Shown here piece after piece: positions 47,570 to 60,386 of a DNA stretch of 64,000 nucleotides. Numbering within the stretch: the stretch's first letter is position 1; every line of letters starts with the position of its first letter. Source of the DNA: Linnemannia elongata (lineage: Eukaryota; Mortierellomycota; Mortierellomycetes; Mortierellales; Mortierellaceae); NCBI GenBank assembly GCA_036320915.1, contig JAXBDG010000011.1:1572501-1636500 (forward strand), in the 5' to 3' direction. The notes under the pieces were generated by a model. That model had not been told where the DNA came from, searched no databases, and saw only the letters and a list, made by a program, of their open reading frames with translations. Both the position numbers and the translations under genes were made by a program.

Positions 47570-48615
47570 GATTGTTGTGTAGTTTTGTTGTGTGTTGGTG
47601 TTGCTTGGGTTGTGAAAGGGTGAACTGTCAAGACTGAAGTACTGAAAAGGGTAGCAGCTCAGTTGGAATGAGAAGCAAGGAATGAAGAAGGCAAAACGAA
47701 ATGCAGAGACTGGTTAAGTAGGCGATCGCGAATGCGAATGCAGTGGACGAGAGTGGCAATGGAAGGAGGAGGTGGCGGAAGGTGGTGGAAAGGAGGAAGG
47801 GAGAAGGGGAGGGACAATTGAGATTAGGGAGGAGAAAAGAAAGTAGGGTCGAAGAGAGAAAAGAAAGGAAATGTAGAAGAGAAAGAAGAACGACAAAAAG
47901 AAGGAAAGGAAGGGTGGTTGTCCACCTGCACCTGGTGCTTCGCAGAAGTGACAAATTCACGCCAATTGGTTTCCATATTTGGTTTGAAGTAGCCACAAGT
48001 CCTTGGTGAATTAACCGGACGTTTGTCATTCAACACACATACCTCCTTTTCTCCTCAAGAGGCACACAAACAGACGTCGCTCTCTTATTTTTTGGGTGGG
48101 GAGAAGGCAATGACTTGAAGAAGAAGGGAAAGCCTTCTAATAGCGCAGCCATTCAAAATATACAAAAAAAAAAAAAAACACACCATCCAAAGTTCGCACA
48201 TATTACTTGAATGTAGTTGACTTGCAGTGAGACGAACAAAGTGATCAGTGATGGTGCCTGGATGGAAGGGGATCGACCTTGTGTTAACCATGAATGGGCT
48301 TACTACTGTGTCACCATCAACTTTCAACTGAACTGACACAACTTGCATCAAGGGGTGCTAGAGGGGGAGGGAAGGCACTCCCTTCTTGTACCTGACAAAT
48401 CCGATCACTCTTGGACCTTCTCTCGTCGTTGTAGCTCTCTTGTTTCAGCACAAGACCCAAATTCAAGATACGGACTAGAACAAAAGTGCGCCTGCGTTCA
48501 AGCACATTACTAAACAAGGAGCGTTTTTGAGTATTGCTGATTTATTTTCGATGAAAGAATTATGGTACAATTGGTGGGTGGTGGATGCAAATTAAACGTC
48601 TGCAAAGATGCGTAT
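47570..48615. other. Intergenic between GGT and the peptide transporter
   Basis: 1 kb with the GGT promoter side and the transporter 3' flank. The plus strand is purine-rich at 47740-47920. A frame near 48190-48350 on the minus strand is less repetitive but short and without homology I recognise. Confidence 0.5.
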
Positions 48616-50450
48616 TTAGTACGAGGTAATGGCATACTCGGCCTTCTTGGCCAGGCGAGCAGCCTCGTTGATTGAAGGACGGACCTTGCGGGGCACATAG
48701 TAGTAGGAGGTCACGCAGTACAACAAGAATCCGAACAGACCAATACCCGAATAAGCCCAGCCCTTGGTACCGCTCGACAGGTTATAGCCGGCAAAGACAG
48801 GCTCAAAGATCATAATCAAGATAGAGCCGAACGAGGTGGCCAACAACCAGAAGGAGGTGGAAACAGCGCGGAACTGGCGACCGGCTTCAATGTAGGTGAA
48901 CTGAACACCGGTAGGGGAGAAAAGGGCCTCACCGAGGGAGAGAAGAATCCATTGAGGCAACTGCCACCAGGCGGAGTAACACTTCTCACAGTACTTGCCG
49001 TCGTACTTGGCGGCATCCTTCATTAGACGGCCGGATTCGAGGTAGGCCTTTTCGACGGAGGGGGCGAGGGCGGCAGAGACGGCAAAGGAGATGACAACGA
49101 CCAAGAAACCAAGACCCATGCGGCGCTGAGGGCTAAAGTTCCAGCCGCGCTTGGTGCAGAAGGGGTAGACGAAGGTGGCGAGGAAGGGGACCCAGAGAAT
49201 AATGAGGATGGTGTTGACGTTGCCGAACATGGCTCCCTGGACGTATGAGGCTGTCTCGTCGTTGCCGCCGAAGAGGGCACCGGACATGAGATAGTACTGG
49301 TTGGCCCACTCGTTCGAGTTCTGGTTGTACAACATCCAGCAGAAAGCGAAGGGGATGACAACGGGGACAAGGACAAGACCGAAATCGCGGACCTCCTCGA
49401 TAAAGACACCACCATACTCGGCCTCGGCAAAGTTCAACCAGTGGCCCTTAGCAGCACGTTCCTGAGGACTGGCGGCGCGGTGACGACGAGCGGCAAGGAG
49501 GGAAGCCTGGACAGCCTTGAGGGGCAAGAACTCGCCCAGTGGGGGGACGATACGGTAGAACTTGTGGCCGGCACAGAAGATGGCAAAGGCAAGAGCAAAG
49601 ACGACGGTGGGGAGCAAGAAGGCGCCGGCGTAACAGGTGTCCTGACCATAACACTTGAGCTCGGTCATCTTGGGGACGATGAACTGGGTCAAGAGGGCAC
49701 CGACGTTGATGGAGACGTAGAAGATGTTGAAGAAGAGATCTTTTCCGGCCTCCTGAGAGGGGAGGTACTGATCACCACCGTGGGAAGAGACGCAAGGCTT
49801 GATACCACCGGTTCCGATGGCGATGACGAGCATGGGGAGGAAGGTCAAGAAGTTGGAGACCTGGCCGATGGGTCCGATCAAGTTGGGGATGGCGAAGACG
49901 GTGACCATGATCATACCAATCAAGTAGACAGTCGAGAAACCAATAATCGTCCACCTGGAATAGTTGAAAAGGCGGAAGCATAAAGGTTAGTCGGGCAAAT
50001 CATATCTGTTTGGTGGCAAAGATAAATGATCAGATAACTAATCGACAGATCGAAAAGATAACAAGAAAAATGAGCTCACCATTTGCCAAGGAAGGAGTCC
50101 GACAAAGCAGCACCGATCAAAGGGAAGAAGTAGGCCAACATGGTAAAGGCAGTGGAGTAGACCTTGGCGTTGGTGGGGTTCATTCCGGTGATAAGCTGGA
50201 AGTACTTGTTCAAGTTGGGCTGGACACCATAGTAACAGAAACGCTCACCAAACTCGTTGGGCAGGATGAAGTAGCAGGCTTTAGGCATCTTGTTTGGGTT
50301 GGCCATCAACTTGGCATCGAGCTCGGCGTTGAGACGGGCCTCGAGCTCAAGGAGCTCCTTCTCGTGCTCGGTCAACAGGTCCATGGGGGTGGCATCGACC
50401 TTGTCCTCGGTCACGGGGATGGACTCTTGGAGTTCACGTTTCTCAGCCAT
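48616..50450 (-). CDS. PTR2: POT/PTR2-family proton-coupled oligopeptide transporter
   Basis: Two exons, 50450-50080 and 49954-48616, in phase, 569 residues, with about 12 membrane helices. It imports di- and tripeptides with protons across the plasma membrane. The proton-coupling motif ExxER is present as NEFGERFCYYG on helix 1. The family signature FFNIFYVSINVGAL lies on helix 5, preceded by GTGGIKPCVSSHGGDQY. Near the C-terminus are QWILLSLGEALFSPTGVQF and FWLLATSFGSIL, also typical. The ~65-residue N-terminus is charged and cytosolic. The single intron splits the Trp in GKWW after helix 2. The minus strand carries a TATAAAT about 155 nt before the ATG, a plausible core promoter. Codon use looks strongly biased toward C-ending codons, suggesting high expression. 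Confidence 0.93.
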
Positions 50451-53400
50451 GATGGGTTACGAAGGGATCTTAGGTTGAGTAAGAAAGAAGGAAAGGAGGA
50501 AAGGAGGAAAGGTAAGAAAGGAAAGAGGAGAGAGAGGATGGAGGGAAGAGATGGAGGAAAGAGTTTTCACTAAAGAACAAAAAAGGTGGGCGGCGAGGTC
50601 ATTTATAATAAAAAGTAGGGACGAGCACGCTTGTAAGATGCGATCTCAGGGCGACTCAAGTTCTGAGTCCAGTCAAAAACCCAAAAGTCAAAAAAAGTGA
50701 ATTTGGCGGGGGGAAACAAGTTGCCAGGGCAAAATGGAAACAGTAGAAAACAAGTTTGGACGGCCAAGGAGGGGGAGATTGTCCACGGAGGAGGAAGTAG
50801 AACAGCCCTGTTCTGCATGAGGGGAATAGAACTCCTCGATGGAAGTGGGCTGGGGAAGGCAAGGCACACGCTTGGCAACTCTGTGCCAGTCTGGTTGCTG
50901 GGTTCCATACTGAAGAAGGGGAAGTGAAGGAGATAAACTCCACCCAATCACCATTCGTTGAACGTTGGTTTCAGCTCTAAAAAATTCCTGGGTTTTGGTA
51001 GACCTTAGTGACAGACGTACTGTACTAAAGGAAATCAGTTTCTGGATGTTCTTCTCAATGCCAATAGGGTTAGAAGAAAAAGAAACCGACCATTCCTTCC
51101 CCATGTTCCACCTTCTCTCTTTAACCATCCTTCCTTTCTTGTCTTTCCCCTCTTCATTCCTACAGAGACATGCAGGAGAATACAGAAACGAGAGAAGCTA
51201 CCAAAGAGGGACTGGGGTGAGTCTCACCATCCCTGCCAAGTCGAAACAAGTATGTATTATGTACCTTTGTTCCCTCTCGATCATGATTGATCAGTAACAG
51301 AGGAGGAAGAGAGAAAGAGAAACGACAGCAATAGGAAACTCTCCATCGACTTTTGACAGAGAGCGCATGGCACATGAAACGTGCACCATCCATTCCAAAA
51401 AAGATTCCGACGAAAAAAAGGGTATCTTCTTTGTTATGCTCGGAGGTACCACGGATCTTGCTATCAATGCAAAACCGAGACTGGATCGTTCTTCGATAGA
51501 AAAACGAAAGAAGATGAGAAAAGATACAATCTTCATCGTGGCGTATCAGAAGGATGAAGCCTTTTGGTATTTGTGGGTGGCATCATATCCATCGTATACC
51601 GTCTTAGAAGGAAGGGCCGAGGCAGAACAAACCAGTTACCTACCATTTTGTCGTCGTTTAACTGGGACCCTGGAATATCCTTCAAGAGTCAATATCTAGA
51701 TAGATGAATTGAGGTAGAGGGGGAATGGGGAGGTAGAGAGGCTCGATGAAAACTTTTTGGATCATCGCCTTTTGTCCTGCATGATTGAAATGGAAGGAAA
51801 CGAGAGGAGAGAAAAGAACAGGCTCTCTCTTTTTTTATCGGTTGTCGTTGGTAAACGATCCGATTTGCTCTGCATATCCCCGACGATCATGCACAGCGCC
51901 ATTTGTTTATTTAACTCCCACGATTCGACACTCGACAGCCGAGAACGCAAAACGGACACAAGCAAGCGAGCAAATCAACATGAGAAAAGGCCCGGTCCAG
52001 AACGATCACACAAAGAAAAACTTCTTCAAGGATGAAAGAGAATATCCTTCTTTTCGTGATCAACTCGGAGAATAAACGAGCAAACGTGAGAAGCACGATC
52101 GCATGGATTATCGCTCCAGAGAGAACCCAAGTACCCACTCCTCTCTAACAAATATTTCTGCCGAGACCCACATCTAACCTGATCTTCTCCACTCACGCGA
52201 AGATACAATCGTACACATAAAAGGATGCTGTTGTATACACCTGCACATACCAACTCACTATGATGCAAATGGGGAAAAGGTTTTGCTTTATCGGTAAATG
52301 TTAGGTGTGCTTTTGTGAAGGACCCTTTATGATCATTTTGACTAGCGAACTCCATTAAGTACACTGGACGAGACATTGAATAAGGGCCTTTTTGTCCTGT
52401 TTTGTGGAACAAGGGATGAAGGAAGGTGATATGGTGCACGATTATCGTCTCCCTGATATAGAACGGGTGGGCTAGACTACGATGTCCATTCGTCTCCTTC
52501 AGAACAAAAAAGAGCAAAACAAGGGGCGGAGGTGTGAGTTCAAAGAACAAGAACGGAAGAAGAAGGCGTCTTTCAGGAATAAACGGGCAAGAGCGAAGGA
52601 CGGAAAGGGAGTACAGGCTGTCGTTTTCGCCTGACAGAAAAGCAGGATATCAATCTCAAAGGAGATAAAGGAAGGCGAGGCGATTTAGTGTTTGTCTACC
52701 TCGGAGAGACGGTAAGACAGTACGTAGAGGAGGCAAGGTCAGAAAGAGAACGTGAAAAAAACGTTCTTGACACCAAGCAATGTCACTCTTCCAATGTCTT
52801 TCCTCTTTTCACACTGAAATGACAGCAAAAGGAACGTTCGATTTTAACAAGTGAAGCAGAACGGCGGAAAGGTGGGGGTGACAATACAGGGAAAGAAGCC
52901 GAGAGGATGGAGGGAAAGGATGCTGAAGAAATGAGAGCTAACAATGGTCGTTTTATCTGCGCCATAGTGCAGTAACGGGGAATGGTGATCGAGGTTGGGT
53001 TTCTTGTGCCTGAATCGATTTGGAAGCCAGACAGACATTTTCGCTCATACTAACGGACGCACGAGAGATTGGAGAGTGGAGAGCTGGGTAACGCCCATGT
53101 CCATTTTCCAGGTTGCGTTGTACGTCAAACAAAAAACGAAGGCAACCACACGCGACACTACTCTCTCTCGCACTTCTTCGACCTGGCCGGGGTCCGAAAT
53201 TGAAAAGAATAAATAAAAAGAATGAACCAAATCCTATATGCTTTGTAGCGTGTGTAAAGTGGTTCTCTAGAATGATCAATTTTTCCTTCTTGATGCCCAT
53301 TCATATTCGAAAATGTGGCAAGCGATCCGACTTGTTGAGAAATAAAGAGTTAACAAAGGGCCAAGGCAGAGATCAACGACTTTCTGGTTCATCCTGGATC

Positions 53401-53822
53401 GTGCAGTGGGGATGGTTTTTTTTGAAACCTTACACAGTGAAGACATCCAAACCTTGAAAGTCGACTGACGATATTAAAGTGCGAATCGAGGGTGGACGAG
53501 AGGTGGAGAGGTGGAGGAGATTTTTTGTTCCCATACATAGCGACTTATTCGTCATTCTCTCTCCTCACGTTTCTTCCTAAACCCACTCCGTCTGCTGCTC
53601 ACACGTCTTTAACCATAACAGCCTTGTTTTTGACATCATTGAACATGGACCAAGAAAGATCGCCAAGGTGTAACATACACATGCTTTCGTATCGAGAATA
53701 ACTCACAGCACAGTAGGCAGGGATGAGGAAGATAGATTGCCGCTAACAACCGTAGGAGCAACTTTTTTCTTGTGGGGAGGGATTTATTTTAAAAACACAC
53801 TCGACAAAAAAAAGGGAACAAT
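50451..53822. other. 3.4-kb region without a supportable gene
   Basis: It contains the transporter promoter side (TATA-like element near 50602-50608 on the minus strand) and the eL24 3' flank with an AATAAA on the minus strand at 53788-53783. Two open frames of 110 and 174 codons (51367-51699 plus; 52026-52550 minus) have no recognisable motif and no splice-linked partner. No repeat or element termini were seen. Confidence 0.5.
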
Positions 53823-55379
53823 TTAACGGGAGGTGTTGGCAATGGCGACCTTGGCACCCTTAGCACCCTGCTTGGAGAACTTGGGCTGGCCACGGGCAGC
53901 AGCGGTGGCGCTCTTAGCCTTCTCAGACTTCTTGGTGGCATCAGCAGCCTTCTTCTTCTCCTTGCCGTCACGGAGAGCGGCGGCACGGGCAGCAGCACGG
54001 ACCTCGGGCTTCTGGTTGCGCTTGGCACGGATGGCCTCCCAGGAAGCACCGACGACGGCACGCTGGTGCTTGACGGTGCGGCGGGTGCGCTTCTTGGTAA
54101 CCTCCTCAGAGATACCCTTCTTGTGCATGCGGCGGAAGAGGACGGTCCAGGAGATCTTGCGGGGGTTCTTGCGCTGCAAGAAGAGGGACTCGGCCTTACC
54201 GTTGACGAAACGGAAGGACTATTTTTTTGGTGATGCAAAGTGAAAGTGGTCCGTGTTATTAACGATGGTTCCCTTTGAATGATAACGATTCTGACGTGTC
54301 TCTCCGTTGCGCATTGTCCAATGCATCTTTTGTTTCCAGTTGGCTGTCGAGTGTGTTGGCGTGCCATCAAAATTTGGTGGCAAGGGATCTGCTGTGAGAT
54401 CAATATGCTCTTTGTCGTATGTTTCGTCGTCCGTCTGTCGTGTGCTCCTTATCGACTAGAAAGGCGATCTTGGTCTAAGCACACTCCCTCCAGGTACTAA
54501 GGCTCTGGTGAAGAAATGCCATCTATCCTGCTCACATTGTCGCTGATAGTCCTGCACTACGTCTCAATTGCTCCTGTATATTGCTCTAGCATAAAAAACG
54601 TACTCTGTTGTCGACACGGACGTAGATCTTGCCCTTGCCGGGGTAGATCTTGGCTCCAGAAAAGGCGCAAATCTCAATCCTGATGGTCAAAGAGAGAAAC
54701 GGCAGAAAAGAAAAAAGGAGATTGGTGAGCAATGAGGTTTACGCTGTCGCTTTGGAGGATGACAGGTGTTGGGATCTGGTGTTCCCGACTTGTTCGTTCC
54801 TTTGTGTCTTGCATCCGATGGAATCAAAGGTTCGCCTTAGATGTTCATCGAAAATAAAGACTCTGGCGCCTCTTGTGTCCGTGTCCGTGATTTGTGTCTG
54901 CTGCGACACAAAAGACTGAAGTGTTATACCATCAAATCGTTACTGCAACTGCACGTTGTGCTGCGATTCGTTTTCGGGTTCGCCCTTCTGGAGCGAAAGT
55001 CGTATGTATGTAGTGCAGCAAACAGAGGTCTGTGGGCATAAAATCCGGTTGTCTCTGACGAGTAGGGTTTTCGATGATAAAGATCTCTTCCTGGGCGTAT
55101 TTTTTGGGATGCAGTGTTGATTCCTTGGTCAGGTTGGTTTGTCGAGTGTAGTTGCAGTGTGTGATTTGATGATGGTGCCGATTCCTTCAGAGTAACGCTG
55201 CAGACCAAAAGACATGGTCCTGGGGCTTTGTCGATAGGCTGATGAGGATGGTGGATACGGGATGTTGCGTTTCGTGCTGTTGATGGGTGTGGTTTGTTGA
55301 TCGATGGATGGATGTATAGTTGGACATGCCATGGATGTCTCTAGATCCCGGGTGCTCGCTCTTTCTTTCCATACTTCAT
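53823..55379 (-). CDS. RPL24: Ribosomal protein eL24
   Basis: Three exons: 55379-55375, 54679-54604, 54218-53823; in phase, 158 residues, matching eukaryotic eL24. It is a 60S subunit protein forming bridges to the 40S subunit. Sequence: [20 protein letters not shown], then [36 protein letters not shown], and a basic Ala/Lys-rich tail. The first exon is only ATGAA, followed by a 695-nt intron; it was found because yeast eL24 starts Met-Lys-Val-Glu-Ile and the second exon needs two bases ahead of G-ATT-GAG. Short first exons with long introns are common in ribosomal-protein genes. The motif AATAAA is 35 nt after the stop. The identity is certain; the first exon is a strong but unproved proposal. 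Confidence 0.9.
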
Positions 55380-56460
55380 TTTGGTAGTTTTAAGAAAAAA
55401 GGAGGATCAAAAATCACCAGTCCCGTCTGTCATTTCTATGCACTCTCTTCTGGCAGTGACAGCACACACCTGGATCGACCGATCCCTCTCATTGGGTGGC
55501 TGAAACGCTCATTTCCTTCCTCCCTACGCGCTGCCTCACTTTTTCAACATTCACACATACTCAGTCTTGATATTCACTGCAAGCTGTGTCCTTCTTGTTG
55601 TAACTGCTTTATGCGCTGATAGAACAACTCTAAGAACAAACAGAATATTACGCCTCCATCCATTAACCAGCTGACCCGGCTATACCTTGATCACAAAATA
55701 AGTATCAACCCCCTCTTCGCCACAAAGATCGCATGCGCCCAAACATTTGACATCCACAGCAATAAAGGATAGTAATGGTTCTCTCTTATACAACCAATTG
55801 GTTTCAAAGAACACAAAAGAATGAGAACTGAACAGAAAAAAGGCAGCGCCTCCGCTGACTCTCGATACTTATCTCCTCCTTCGTACGGGCAAGGGTCAGG
55901 ATTGTAAGTAATATGAGTCAGCGAGGGTTGAGCCGCAGTCAGTCATTCAACGGTAAGGGCCGCGAAAGGCCGAAAGGGGATAGATCGGCGAGTGTTTCTT
56001 TATTGTGGTTGTGTTCATTGGAGCAAGAACCTGTTTGAATGTTCAATACGCTGTGTGCAGTTTGAACTTTGAACGACAAAAAAAAAGAAGATAAAAAGAA
56101 AGTAAAGATGGACCTTTTTCATTTAATAAATCCACCCAAGATCTCACCCTTGTATCCTTTGAGCGTGTGCCTCTCGTTTCTATTTCTTTTAGCACTTTGC
56201 TCATTCCCTTCTGACACAACCCAATGAGTGGCCCAACAGATCTTGCCTCACACCCTTCCTTACTCTCCTCCTCCCTTCGACTACCAACGACCACTTCTTT
56301 ACCACTATTACAGCCACTACTATCATCTTTACCTGCTCTCTCTCAGCACTGCTAGCCCGATCAGCTCACCCCTGACACCGCTGAAATCACAACTGCATTC
56401 ACCTCACACTCCACTCATTCCTCCCCTCAGAACCACATTCACTTGCACCCCCAGCTGAGC
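55380..56460. promoter_or_regulatory. Intergenic between divergent eL24 and GTPBP1 genes
   Basis: 1.1 kb containing both promoters. A CT/CA-rich leader runs up to the GTPBP1 ATG. No other gene is seen. Confidence 0.35.
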
Positions 56461-59429
56461 ATGGCTGCTTTCCAACTGCCCTCTACTCCTGTTGAACTCT
56501 CGCCATGGACCAACCACCAAGGTTCATTACCCCCAGAGGTTGACATTGAAGGCAACATCGAGTACAAGGTAAAGACATTCAACAATACAATCTCACACCT
56601 TACAATCAAGTCATATTCTCAACAGAACCACACTTTGTCCGTCAGTCAGCCAGCACTGCAGCTCCGCCCAGACTGCTTTAATTACGCGTCTTCTTTTTCT
56701 CCTTTTCTCGCTTCTCCTTCCACACCCTGCACAACAAAGAAAACGCCCAGCGACTTTTTTTCGCACTGGGCACATGATTTAACGTCCTTCCGCCTTGTTT
56801 GCCTTCTCGACCGAATAGTTGAAACTGATTGCCACTGCACCAGACCGGTTTGAACACCTGGTGACCCAATTGAAATGGCGGTATGTTGCCTGTATCACAA
56901 GATAGCATTGGATGGGGCTCATAAGCATGATGCAATTGAACTTATTGTTGAGCTACATTTTGACTTTACATCAAAATATAGGCTATCGGAAGGTCATGGA
57001 AGTGCAATTTACGAGATCGGTGTCGCAGACGACGGCTCCTTTGTAGGATTATCGCCCCAGGACATGGAAGTGTCCCTCCAGACGCTGCAGCGGATGGCTG
57101 ATTTCTTGAAAGCTGATGTCACGATCCTCCGCCGCGTTTCTGTCGAATCAACACAACAGGGGGACATATCATCCACAGAGGATGGGTCTGGCACATCAGG
57201 AGTCGTTCGGAGGCGCCTTTCTACCAACATTGGATCTCCACGGACGGACCCTGAGTACATGGTGGTCGAGGCGAGGGTGACTTCTCGCTTGGCTGAGGAG
57301 CATCATTTCTTGGAGATCAGAGTTGCGCTTGTCGGAGGACCAGATGCAGGAAAATCGACTCTTTTGGGACGACTGGCGCATGGAATTGCCGATAATGGTC
57401 GAGGAAAAGCAAGTATGTACCGACAGAACCAACTTGTGCCGCTATCACATATGATCAAAGGATACAAGTTGTTGACTGCGCGAAAAGAGTGTTAACACGG
57501 CATGCTTTTCTATTATATAGGACTGAACTTGCTTCGACATCGCCATGAGATCAGTACAGGAAGGACCTCCTCCATCTCGCATGAGATCATTGGGTTCACT
57601 GCCAAAGGAGAGACCGTCAACTACAACACGACCAACATCTCCAGCTGGCAGGAAGTGTGCGAGTCCTCCGCCAAAGTGGTGACACTCCTCGATACCTGTG
57701 GACACCCGCGCTTCCTCAAAACCACCATCTCGGGACTGACAGGACATGCACCAGACTATGCCTGCCTCGTGGTCGACTCTCGAGTGGGCGGGGTGAATGA
57801 GATGACTCGAGAGCACCTTGCGCTATCTGTTGCTCTGGGGCTGCCTACCTTTGTGGTCGTCACTAAGATGGATGTTGCTACCCGTGATCAACTACGAGCT
57901 ACTGTGACGGCGTTGATGGGGCTGATCAGGACTACTGGACCGTCTGTCAACGGCGAGACTGGAGTCACCACAGGACTCGATGGCGAGACTATTTTACCTA
58001 AGGCCATACCAGTGATTGTTCACAACGAGAAGGATCTAGAGAACATTGTGAAACGCTTTTCGGACGACGGAGCTATCAACGAGACCAAGTCGGTGGCGAT
58101 CCCTATCCTGTTACTTTCCAGTGTCACCGGAGAGAATGTCAACCTACTGGAAAAGTTCTTGTTCTTGCTGCCAAAGCCCAGCCTGGACATCCAAGGGAGT
58201 GTTGACTCGCAGGAGCCAGCGTGTTATCAGATCGAAGAGATTTACAGCATCCCAGGTGAGAAATGGTTTCACATACTGATCAATGACAAAGTTGGTGGCG
58301 TTAATATTTCGTCTGAGTCCTAACGTTCCTTTTGTCTTGCTTGTTGATAGACATTGGTACTGTGGTCGGAGGCTTTTTGCATACAGGCAAGATCGAGATC
58401 CATGGCATCGCAGGAGCACTCCACGAAACAGCACACCCTTCAACACAAGCGGTAACATCTACAGAAGGTCAGCAGGGAGCACTGGCACGGGCAACCAACG
58501 GCATGAGACTCTATCTTGGACCAGTCGATCGTGATGGGAGCTTTATACCCGTGGTAGTCAAGTCCATTCATCGCCAGCGGATGTCGATGCGATCCATCGA
58601 GTCCGGGCAGACAGCAACACTGGCTATTGAAGGCCCGGGACTCAGTCAGGTGAAGGTGCGTCGTGGTATGGTTGTACTTGAGAGTGACACGGACCCTCGT
58701 GGAACCTGCTGCCAAACCTTTGAGGCTGTCATTCAGGTCCTGGCTCATGATGGTCTCTTTGGTGTCGGCTTCCAGGGTATGATCCATTGTGGATCTGTGC
58801 ACCAGAACGCCAGGGTTGTTGGTATTGAGCTGTTGCAAACTCCAGGACAGGAGGATGAGGCGTCGTCTGCATTAGACAGCACCGAGGACTTAGGGCCTAC
58901 AGCTGAGCAACCATTACGGCCGACTAGTAGGGCTAGCATTGCTGAGAGCGTCCACAGCGTCCGATCGAGCTCGCCCAGCTCCGACTATGGATCAGGAACA
59001 GGATCATCTGTGCCTGGTTCGGTTGCTGTGTCTAGGTCAAGCTCGTTCCGGCAGGACAACCCTCCTCCTGGAGATCTGCCAGGAGATGACCATAACCACC
59101 TCCGGCCGAGAGCGAAACGGAATCGTCAGCAGAGTAACCAGCACGGAATGATACCGATAAGCACTGTGCGGACATTCAGACGACTATCAGTTCAACCACC
59201 CTCAGTTGGATCGAGTTCTCGCCACCAGTCGCAGGAAACAAGTGAGACTATTGACAACGAGGCTCGCGAAGACTACAAGGATCAGGATCCGGTAGAACTA
59301 CAGACAGGCAGTCGAGCTCGTGTTGTCTTTCAGTTCTGTCACGATGTCGTCTTTATGCGGGAGGGAACAACTGTTCTATTCCGACATGAAGGCACCAAAT
59401 GCGTGGGAAAAGTTTTGCGAATGCTTTGA
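56461..59429 (+). CDS. GTPBP1: GTPBP1/GTPBP2-type elongation-factor-like GTPase
   Basis: Five exons: 56461-56568, 56819-56880, 56982-57412, 57521-58255, 58351-59429; in phase, 804 residues. GTPBP1-family proteins resemble eEF1A, and in animals have been linked to ribosome rescue and mRNA decay. The N-terminal part has LSEGHGSAIYEIGVADDG. The G domain carries G1 VGGPDAGKST (~175), the effector-loop segment RHRHEISTGRTSSI, G3 DTCGHPRF (~257) and G4 TKMD (~316). Domain II begins PDIGTVVGGFLHTGKIEI and includes VKSIHRQRM. Domain III ends FRHEGTKCVGKV as expected, but is split by a Ser/Arg-rich insert of about 145 residues (58850-59290). AATAAA at 59606-59611. The ATG at 56461 is the first in frame after a CT-rich leader. 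Confidence 0.9.
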
Positions 59430-60358
59430 GTGTTGATTTTTCCTCTCACACCAAGGCCGAGAGTTGGGTCTGGATGTTGTTGTTGGTTTGTTGTGGTGTG
59501 TTTATGCCAATAGATGGAACAATTTGTCTCGACATCTTGAAATCGATAGGCTGCCAATACACCCTTTTTTTGTTCCTTTAACCTCTGCTTCTATCGAGTC
59601 CAGAAAATAAAAACAACAAACACCTTGTTGCTCTCTTCACCCATACCAAATATTTCTCCTAAACCACACCCAGCCCCGCCATGCATTATCCATTATCAAT
59701 CGTCGGAGGATTTTCGCCGACTTCTCTACTTTCTTTTGTCCTATCATTTTTATCTGAGGGATAGCTACATGGATTCTAGGCTAGAATAATACATGAAGTA
59801 AGGATTCTTTCACCTGTAATATTATTAGTTTTTTGTTCTTTTTTGTTTCTTGGCTTCTTGGCCTCTTGGCAAGCTTCCTCGTAACGCCATCGTCGTGTGT
59901 CAAAGAGAGGAAAGGTGATGGAGAAGAGAGTTGGGATGGATGGGCTCCAATAGAATTGCTTGATGGATACAAAGTTTTCAAGTCCTTTCCTATTGCACCA
60001 AACAAGACAACGACGGAGGACTCTGACAGGCGAAGATTTCGGATCGTCTTCCTATGGGTACCGATTACTTGAGAGGTACAAAGAACAAGGAAACAAAGAA
60101 AAGCTTGACCCATTTCTTTTCGTTCAGTTATGATTTTTGGTTTTGGAGGTTGGAAGGAAAAGAGCGCCATTTCACGTTTGTGCCGTTTTGCAACATTTTT
60201 TATTTTTCCACCTTCCTCTCTTGAACAAAAAAATCAATCGTCCAATAGAAAACAAGAGCTGGTTTCTTCTGTTCTTTTCATGGAATGTGTGATTAGTTCT
60301 TCAGCCTTGGACCTGCCCTGGGCCTTGTTGACGAGTTGGAAACCCACTTTCTTCCTTC

Positions 60359-60386
60359 CTCCTCCTCCTCCTCCTCCTCCTCCTTT
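60359..60386. repeat. (TCC)n trinucleotide repeat
   Basis: About nine tandem TCC/CCT units in intergenic DNA. Confidence 0.85.

Noticed and set aside
48085..48517. Minus-strand frames with ordinary composition between GGT and the peptide transporter
   Set aside because: They are short, in two different frames and without a clear start or in-phase splice link; they more likely belong to the transporter 3' flank.
51367..51699. 110-codon plus-strand frame in the gene-poor stretch
   Set aside because: It has no recognisable motif, no splice-linked continuation and no polyadenylation signal nearby; its length is within chance for the region.
52026..52550. 174-codon minus-strand frame
   Set aside because: Composition is mixed with no domain or membrane pattern I recognise; neighbouring frames are equally open. 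It could be tested with RNA-seq but cannot be supported from sequence.
55131..55214. Short frame starting [11 protein letters not shown] inside the eL24 first intron
   Set aside because: It was considered as the eL24 start, but it does not join the conserved [12 protein letters not shown] exon in phase with a sensible N-terminus; the ATGAA exon at 55379 does.
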